Of a DNA stretch of 7,561 nt, positions 1-4,548 are shown one piece after another. The DNA is from Chloroflexota bacterium (GTDB lineage Bacteria; Chloroflexota; Anaerolineae; B4-G1; SLSP01). The DNA lies in assembly GCA_022707665.1 (NCBI GenBank), contig JAKJAE010000060.1, forward strand, positions 1-7,561. Reading direction: 5' to 3'. A program made the translations under genes and the position numbers. The stretch's first letter is position 1, and every line of letters starts with the position of its first letter. The notes beneath the pieces were generated by a model, which ran no database searches, was not told where the DNA came from, and saw only the letters and a list, made by a program, of their open reading frames with translations.

Positions 1-1
1 C

Positions 2-157
2 TGGGTGGAGCAGCAGGGAAAGAGCTACGAAGAGATTCAGGCGCAGTGGTACCAGGACGATTACTGGACGGGCTTTCAGGGTCAGATCGAGGCAATTGAT
101 GCGCTCATCGTCGAGTTCAATGAGCGGACCGGGTTACTTTCTGCCGTCCAGTCATAG
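2..157 (+). CDS. C-terminal end of an unrecognised protein (5' truncated)
   Basis: An open frame runs from the window edge to a TAG at 155-157, giving 51 residues that begin WVEQQGKSYEEIQ and end LLSAVQS. The fragment is rich in acidic, Gln and aromatic residues (WYQDDYWTGF) and its second half (IEAIDALIVEFNERTGLL) looks like an amphipathic helix. It has no membrane segment, Cys motif or catalytic motif I can name, so no function is assigned. It is kept as a real gene end because the frame is open from the edge, its composition is protein-like, and a gap with promoter-like and hairpin sequences follows its stop. A chance open frame of this length is possible in GC-rich DNA. Confidence 0.6.
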   Translation, partial: WVEQQGKSYEEIQAQWYQDDYWTGFQGQIEAIDALIVEFNERTGLLSAVQS

Positions 158-178
158 GGCGCTGATCCCCGGCGAGGT

Positions 179-205
179 TTGCCCGAGGTATAGACGCGGT
201 ATACT
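179..205 (+). promoter_or_regulatory. Candidate sigma70-type promoter upstream of the glycosyltransferase operon
   Basis: TATACT at 200-205 matches five of six bases of the -10 consensus. TTGCCC at 179-184 matches four of six of the -35 consensus with a short 15-base spacer; reading TTTGCC at 178-183 gives 16. It lies in the only sizeable intergenic gap before the gene run, between the stop at 157 and the start at 282, where a promoter is expected. Transcription would begin around 212, so the hairpin at 214-234 would sit at the very 5' end of the transcript. This is pattern matching only; the -35 is weak. Confidence 0.4.
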
Positions 206-213
206 ATCGCTAT

Positions 214-234
214 CGACCGCCTTACGGGCGGTCG
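214..234 (+). other. Perfect 8-bp hairpin in the 5' leader
   Basis: CGACCGCC (214-221) pairs perfectly with GGCGGTCG (227-234) around a five-base loop TTACG. The stem is seven G-C pairs plus one A-T, so it is very stable. No T-tract follows (the next bases are GTGCTGCGG), which argues against a standard intrinsic terminator for the upstream gene. Placed just after the candidate -10, it could be a 5'-end stabilising stem, a transcription-attenuation element, or a U-tract-less terminator of the gene ending at 157. The inverted repeat is certain; its role is not. Confidence 0.55.
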
Positions 235-281
235 GTGCTGCGGAGTTCAGACATCGCCTAGCTAGCTGAGGTGGAGAGCCT

Positions 282-1235
282 ATGGAGCCACAGATCTCTG
301 TCGTAGCCCCCGTGTACAATGAGGAGGCTTTGGTCCGCGAGTTCTACGAGCGGGTGACCACAGTCATGACCTGCCTCGGGGAGCCGTGGGAGCTGATCCT
401 CGTCGATGACGGGAGCCGCGACCAGACCCCGGAGGAACTGGACCGCATCCAGGCCGGCGACCCCGACCACGTGATCGTGGTCCACTTCGCCCGGAACTTT
501 GGTCACCAACTCGCGATTACCGCAGGAATGGACTACGCCCGAGGTAACGCGGTGGTGACGATCGACTCGGATCTGCAGGACCCGCCGGAGGTCATCCCCG
601 ATCTTGTGCGCCGCTGGCATGAGGGGTACGAAGTCGTCTATGGGATCAGGTCTGAGCGCGAGGGCGAGACGTGGTTCAAGCTGGCGACGGCTGACCTGTT
701 CTATCGCGTCATTCAGAAGCTGACGACCGTGACCATCCCGATGGAGGCCGGCGACTTCCGTCTCCTCGATCGCAAGGCTCTGGACTATCTCAAGGCAATG
801 CGCGAGCACGATCGCTTCGTCCGGGCGATGACCTCGTGGGTGGGCTTCCGCCAGACAGGCGTACCCTACCGGCGTCATGCGCGCAAGGCGGGTACCACCA
901 AGTACACGCTGAGCAAGATGATCCGCCTGGCAATTGACGCAATCACAGGTTTCTCCGTCCTTCCGTTGAAGCTGGCGCTATGGTCGGGCGCCGGTGCGAT
1001 GGTGCTGGGCCTCTTGCTGGCCGTGATCTTGCTAATCATCCGCCTTGGCGGGGACGCCCCACTCGCAGGGCAAGGGCTAACTGCAAGTTTGGTGCTTTTC
1101 CTCGGGGGCGTACAGCTCCTGACCGTTGGCATACTCGGTGAGTACATCGGGCGCATCTACACCGAAGTCCGCCGGCGTCCGTTGTACACGGTCCGTGAGG
1201 TCAAGGGCCCTGAGGGGTACCAGCCCGTACCCTGA
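282..1235 (+). CDS. GtrB/DPM1-like polyprenyl-phosphate glycosyltransferase (GT2), membrane-anchored
   Basis: This is a 317-residue family 2 glycosyltransferase of the type that moves a sugar from a nucleotide donor onto undecaprenyl phosphate at the inner face of the membrane (GtrB, ArnC, DPM1 relatives). Visible landmarks are VVAPVYNEE (7-15) at the first strand of the GT-A fold, VDDGSRDQT (41-49), the metal- and donor-binding TIDSDLQDPPE (93-103), GDFRLLDRK (157-165) and the acceptor-side RFVRAMTSWVGF (178-189). Two hydrophobic segments near 232-253 and 266-286 anchor it, followed by the usual basic tail GRIYTEVRRRP. Length is normal for the family. The ATG at 282 follows a purine-rich GAGGTGGAG (268-276). 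The next gene starts 20 bases after its stop. No GtrA-type flippase or other cell-envelope gene is visible here, so the sugar and acceptor are unknown. Confidence 0.93.
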   Translation: MEPQISVVAPVYNEEALVREFYERVTTVMTCLGEPWELILVDDGSRDQTPEELDRIQAGDPDHVIVVHFARNFGHQLAITAGMDYARGNAVVTIDSDLQDPPEVIPDLVRRWHEGYEVVYGIRSEREGETWFKLATADLFYRVIQKLTTVTIPMEAGDFRLLDRKALDYLKAMREHDRFVRAMTSWVGFRQTGVPYRRHARKAGTTKYTLSKMIRLAIDAITGFSVLPLKLALWSGAGAMVLGLLLAVILLIIRLGGDAPLAGQGLTASLVLFLGGVQLLTVGILGEYIGRIYTEVRRRPLYTVREVKGPEGYQPVP

Positions 1236-1241
1236 TCGGGC

Positions 1242-1249
1242 GGGAGGAG
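1242..1249 (+). promoter_or_regulatory. Strong ribosome binding site for the FAD/[2Fe-2S] subunit
   Basis: GGGAGGAG ends six bases before the ATG at 1256, in the 20-base gap after the glycosyltransferase stop. It fixes the start of the 490-residue subunit, and the tight spacing supports co-transcription with the gene before it. Confidence 0.7.
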
Positions 1250-1255
1250 TGAGCC

Positions 1256-2728
1256 ATGAGGCTTTGGGAGACCTACTACACCGCGACCTCACTTGATGAT
1301 GCGGTCAAGCTGCTGGACCAGTACAAAAAGCGTGCGCGGATCATTGCCGGCGGCACGGACCTGATCGTCGAGATCGAGCATGGGGCGCGGGCACCCGAGG
1401 TGGTGATTGATGTCACCCGGGTGGGTGGATTGGACGCCATCCGGCAAGACCCCGATGGCACGGTGCATCTCGGCCCCACGGTGACGCATGCACAGGCAGC
1501 AGCGTCACCGCTCCTTCAGGAGCACGCTCTGCCCCTGGCCCAGGCGTGCTGGTGGGTGGGGGCCCCGGCATTGCGGAACCGTGGCACGGTTGTGGGCAAC
1601 CTGGTAACCGCCTCGCCGGCTAACGACACGATTACAGCGCTGGTGGCGTTGGATGCGAGCGTGACACTGCGCAGCGTGCGTGGCGACCGAACGGGCAAAC
1701 TGATCCAGTTCTACGAGGGTGTGCGCCGAACGCGCCTGGCCTCTGACGAGATGGTCGTTGACATCGCGATCCCGGCACAGACCGGTAAGCGGCAAGGCGT
1801 GTATCTCAAGCTCGGGTTGCGCCAGGTCCTGGCGATTGCTGTGACCAATGTGGCGATCGTGCTGAACCGCGACGGCAGCGGCTCCATCACCGACGCGCGG
1901 ATCGCGCTGGGCAGTGTGGCCCCCACGATTGTTAGAGCCTTAGAGGCCGAAGCCGCGCTCATTGGAGCGTCGCTAACCGATGCCACGATCGAGAAGGTAG
2001 CGGCGCTGGCGTTGAACGCGGCCCATCCGATCGACGATGTGCGGGGCTCGGCCTGGTACCGACGTGAGGAGGTATCGGCACTGGTACGCCGTGGCCTCGA
2101 GTCGCTGCGCAGTGGCGAGGTGCGTCTGGGATTGCCCCAGCCTGAGCACATGGTGAAGCTGTGGGGGCAGACGCGGCGTTGGCCGCGCCTGAGCGGCCCG
2201 ACGATCGCCCATCACGTTGATGGTGATGAGCCCATTCAGGCCGTCGTCAATGGACAGAACGTTACCGTGCACGGGGCCAATGGCAAGACGTTGCTGCGCA
2301 TGCTACGCGAGGACCTTGGACTCGTTGGATCGAAATCCGGTTGTGAAGAGGGGGAGTGTGGGTCGTGTACGGTGTGGCTGGATGGTATTGCGGTACTGGC
2401 GTGTATGACCCCCGCCCCGCGAGCACACGGCGCCTCCATCCAGACAATTGAGGGATTGACCACGGATGGTGAGCTGCACCCGGTGCAGCAGGCGTTCGTC
2501 AACGCAGATGCAGTCCAGTGCGGGTACTGCACTCCCGGATTCGTTATGAGTGCGGCGAAGCTGCTGGAGGAGATCCCCAATCCCGATCGCGCACAGATCA
2601 AAACTGCATTGAGCGGCAACCTGTGCCGCTGTACCGGGTACTACAAGATCATCTCTGCGGTGGAGCAAGCTGCTCAGAAGCAAGCTGCTCAGAAGCAGGC
2701 TGCTGAGAAGCAGGGCGCTGAGACATAG
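1256..2728 (+). CDS. Fused FAD-binding and [2Fe-2S] subunit of a xanthine-dehydrogenase-family molybdenum hydroxylase
   Basis: The 490-residue protein joins the medium (CoxM-like) and small (CoxS-like) subunits of a molybdenum hydroxylase and carries electrons from the Moco subunit through iron-sulfur clusters to FAD. Residues 1 to about 290 are the FAD domain, with AGGTDL (31-36) and RNRGTVVGNL (107-116) at the flavin pyrophosphate site. A linker of about 35 residues leads to the iron-sulfur part (about 326-470). Its plant-ferredoxin-type cluster ligands are C363, C368, C371 and C383 (GCEEGECGSC), and the second cluster is held by C422, C425, C457 and C459 (QCGYC and LCRC). All eight ligands are present. 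The order FAD then Fe-S is the reverse of the usual XDH chain. The last 20 residues are a Gln/Ala/Lys repeat tail. The Moco partner is encoded at 4545-6851, after one intervening gene. Physiological electron acceptor unknown. Confidence 0.93.
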   Translation: MRLWETYYTATSLDDAVKLLDQYKKRARIIAGGTDLIVEIEHGARAPEVVIDVTRVGGLDAIRQDPDGTVHLGPTVTHAQAAASPLLQEHALPLAQACWWVGAPALRNRGTVVGNLVTASPANDTITALVALDASVTLRSVRGDRTGKLIQFYEGVRRTRLASDEMVVDIAIPAQTGKRQGVYLKLGLRQVLAIAVTNVAIVLNRDGSGSITDARIALGSVAPTIVRALEAEAALIGASLTDATIEKVAALALNAAHPIDDVRGSAWYRREEVSALVRRGLESLRSGEVRLGLPQPEHMVKLWGQTRRWPRLSGPTIAHHVDGDEPIQAVVNGQNVTVHGANGKTLLRMLREDLGLVGSKSGCEEGECGSCTVWLDGIAVLACMTPAPRAHGASIQTIEGLTTDGELHPVQQAFVNADAVQCGYCTPGFVMSAAKLLEEIPNPDRAQIKTALSGNLCRCTGYYKIISAVEQAAQKQAAQKQAAEKQGAET

Positions 2729-2740
2729 GCTGCTCGGACG
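2666..2740 (+). repeat. 15-bp tandem repeat, about five copies, running across the stop codon
   Basis: Copies begin at 2666, 2681, 2696, 2711 and 2726. The first two (CAAGCTGCTCAGAAG) are identical, the third differs at two positions, the fourth is more diverged, and the fifth (TAGGCTGCTCGGACG) still matches the third at 11 of 15 positions. In frame the unit encodes QAAQK or QAAEK, giving the hydrophilic tail of the FAD/Fe-S subunit. The fifth copy starts with TAG where the others have CAA or CAG, so the gene's stop codon lies at the first codon of a repeat unit. Confidence 0.85.
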
Positions 2741-2763
2741 CGGTGATGGATGTCCCGGGGGAG

Positions 2764-2770
2764 AGGAGGT
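2764..2770 (+). promoter_or_regulatory. Consensus ribosome binding site for the 589-residue protein
   Basis: AGGAGGT is a full-strength Shine-Dalgarno match ending eight bases before the ATG at 2779. It lies in the 50-base gap after the FAD/Fe-S gene. The gap otherwise holds only the degenerate fifth repeat copy; no terminator-like hairpin with a T-tract is visible. Confidence 0.75.
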
Positions 2771-2778
2771 CCTAGACG

Positions 2779-4548
2779 ATGAGACGTACAGTGCCGAAGC
2801 GCGAGTTGACGCAGGTCATGCTGTACATGCGGACCTACTACTCACTCCTGCGTACGACGGATGCTGTGCAGATCCGGACGCTGGAAGAGACCCACATTGC
2901 GATGAAGTCAGCCCTGCACCCCAACGCTGATGCTGCCGAGCCGGACATGTCGGCGTTTGTGTATACGAGCCTGCGCCTGCCCAAATGTATCCTCGATGTG
3001 CAGAGGGTAGTCCTGGGGCAGAGCCAGGAAGTGTTCCGCCGGCGGGGTTATCCGGACGTCGAGTCCTGGAAAGCTGTCAGCGGTCCCGCCCGGCGGAGAC
3101 GGATGTTCTACGATGGCGGCGAGACCCTTGCTGTGTACATTGCGAGCATCTCCGACATTGACGATATCGTGCCCATGCTGACGGCCTTCCAGATCGAGTG
3201 GAACAAGATGCACACGCTCATCGGCATTCAGGCGGGACTCGCGGAAAGGTTGCGGTCGTGCGTTACGGGCGGAACCTGGGACGATGCCACATGTGAGGAG
3301 GTCCAGCGGGTCCTCCAGCTTGCGCCCGATGACTGGGAGCGTATCCAGGCCATCTGGGGCGACGATCTCCCTGACCTGTTGATGCACATCGGTGACGGTC
3401 GCAAACGGATGTCCGTGACGTTGCTGGCGGGGTCCTACGTCGAGTACCTCCAGGCGACGCAGAAATGGTGGGATCGGGTCAACGAGCGGGCACCCTTTGA
3501 CCTTTCCAAACGTCCCATCTACTTCGTCTCGAGCAACACGCATAGCCTCACCAACATGGTCACCGGCTTTGCCCAACGCCACGAGGCGCGACTGATGGAT
3601 TTCGTCGCGTCACGGGCAGACCCTGAGTTGTGTGACGAGGCGGAGCGCATTCGACAGGGCAAGGTGCCGAGCAACTGGTCGAACTTCCTGTACTACGCAC
3701 TCAAGAAGTATCTGCAGACGGCTAAGGGTCGGGACCTGCTGGAACAGCGTAATGCTTACGAGGCAAGCCATGGAGTGACTCGAATTCCCAGCCAGCACAC
3801 TTTCGACCTCGAGGTGCAGCTTATCGAGCTTTCGAAGCTGGAGCGGGCGCAGTTGGATTCCAGGCTTGTGGACGATCTGCCCCTGGAACGATTGGCCGGT
3901 ACAGATGCCATTATCCTCAACATCGACTACCCATTGGGTTTTGCGGCTTACCACCTGCTGTCGCGCATTGCCGTGAACGTGGGTGAGTTGCGGGGCGCCT
4001 ATGTGTTGGGGAAGGCGGCGACGCTGAGTGGGCGGATCGGTGACGTGCTTATCCCGAACGTGGTCTACGACGAGCATTCGAGCAACACCTATCTGTTCAA
4101 CAACGTGTTCACGGCGCGCCATGTTGCACCCTATCTCGTCTATGGTGACGTGCTGGACAACCAGCGGGCGATCGCAGTACACGGCACGTTCCTCCAGAAC
4201 CGGGCGTATATGGAGATGTTCTTCCGTCTGGGGTATACGGATGTGGAGATGGAGTCGGGTCCCTATCTTTCCGCACTCTATGAATTCATCCGGCCGCGCC
4301 GCTATCCCCAGGACGAGCTTGTGAACCTCTATCCCGTCCCGTTCGAGATCGGCGTGCTGCACTACGCATCGGACACGCCGATGAGCAAGGGCCGCAACCT
4401 AGGTACTCACAATCTGTCTTACTACGGCATGGATCCCACGTACGCGACGACGGTTGCGGTGCTGCGGAGGATCCTGGCGCTCGAGACCAAAGTCCAGCAA
4501 CGTCTGGCCGCCTATCAATCGGGGGAGTGGCAAGGAGATCTTGCATGA
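2779..4548 (+). CDS. Unrecognised protein with a putative NP-I (nucleoside phosphorylase/nucleosidase-like) C-terminal domain
   Basis: I do not recognise this 589-residue protein as a whole. It has no signal peptide or membrane segment, so it is probably cytoplasmic. By eye the C-terminal part (about 374-570) resembles the NP-I family of purine nucleoside phosphorylases, MTA/SAH nucleosidases and AMP nucleosidases. There is a hydrophobic strand AIILNIDYPLGFAA (377-390), then GKAATLSGRIGDVLIP (411-426) with YDEHSSN (430-436) at the position of Amn's LRDDH and MTAN's YHD. VEMES (489-493) matches the ribose-binding motif, and YASDTPMSKG (529-538) supplies a possible catalytic Asp, D532. The glycine pair usual in the GxxGG loop is replaced by Ala-Thr. 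Residues 1 to about 245 (including SGPARRRRMFYDGGE and AFQIEWNKMH) and a strand-turn YFVSSNTHSLTNM (248-260) match nothing I know. The gene sits between the two hydroxylase genes and overlaps the next by four bases, implying a linked role, perhaps releasing the base the hydroxylase oxidises. Phosphorolysis, hydrolysis or mere ligand binding cannot be told apart. Confidence 0.9.
   Translation: MRRTVPKRELTQVMLYMRTYYSLLRTTDAVQIRTLEETHIAMKSALHPNADAAEPDMSAFVYTSLRLPKCILDVQRVVLGQSQEVFRRRGYPDVESWKAVSGPARRRRMFYDGGETLAVYIASISDIDDIVPMLTAFQIEWNKMHTLIGIQAGLAERLRSCVTGGTWDDATCEEVQRVLQLAPDDWERIQAIWGDDLPDLLMHIGDGRKRMSVTLLAGSYVEYLQATQKWWDRVNERAPFDLSKRPIYFVSSNTHSLTNMVTGFAQRHEARLMDFVASRADPELCDEAERIRQGKVPSNWSNFLYYALKKYLQTAKGRDLLEQRNAYEASHGVTRIPSQHTFDLEVQLIELSKLERAQLDSRLVDDLPLERLAGTDAIILNIDYPLGFAAYHLLSRIAVNVGELRGAYVLGKAATLSGRIGDVLIPNVVYDEHSSNTYLFNNVFTARHVAPYLVYGDVLDNQRAIAVHGTFLQNRAYMEMFFRLGYTDVEMESGPYLSALYEFIRPRRYPQDELVNLYPVPFEIGVLHYASDTPMSKGRNLGTHNLSYYGMDPTYATTVAVLRRILALETKVQQRLAAYQSGEWQGDLA
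4532..4548 (+). promoter_or_regulatory. RBS and ATGA start/stop overlap coupling two genes
   Basis: AAGGAG (4532-4537) lies seven bases before the ATG at 4545, inside the end of the preceding gene. ATGA at 4545-4548 contains both that start and the TGA stop (4546-4548) of the 589-residue protein. This arrangement usually couples translation and indicates that the two products are needed together. It also decides the start: an in-frame GTG at 4527 lies upstream of the RBS and is not needed. Confidence 0.8.

Noticed and set aside
214..234. Standard intrinsic terminator for the upstream gene
   Set aside because: The stem is perfect but no T-tract follows, and it sits just downstream of promoter-like sequence, so it is listed only as a hairpin.
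258..266. CTAGCTAG palindrome near the glycosyltransferase start as an operator
   Set aside because: It is only eight bases, has no second copy nearby and overlaps the sequence leading into the RBS; no regulator site can be supported.
2908..4362. Long minus-strand open frames opposite the 589-residue gene (224 and 250 codons)
   Set aside because: The + strand frame is uninterrupted for 589 codons with a consensus RBS and an ATGA overlap with the next gene. The minus frames have no RBS or domain and are read as shadows.
4527..4545. GTG at 4527 as the start of the Moco subunit (six extra residues)
   Set aside because: The RBS AAGGAG at 4532-4537 lies downstream of this GTG and at correct spacing for the ATG at 4545, which also forms the standard ATGA overlap.
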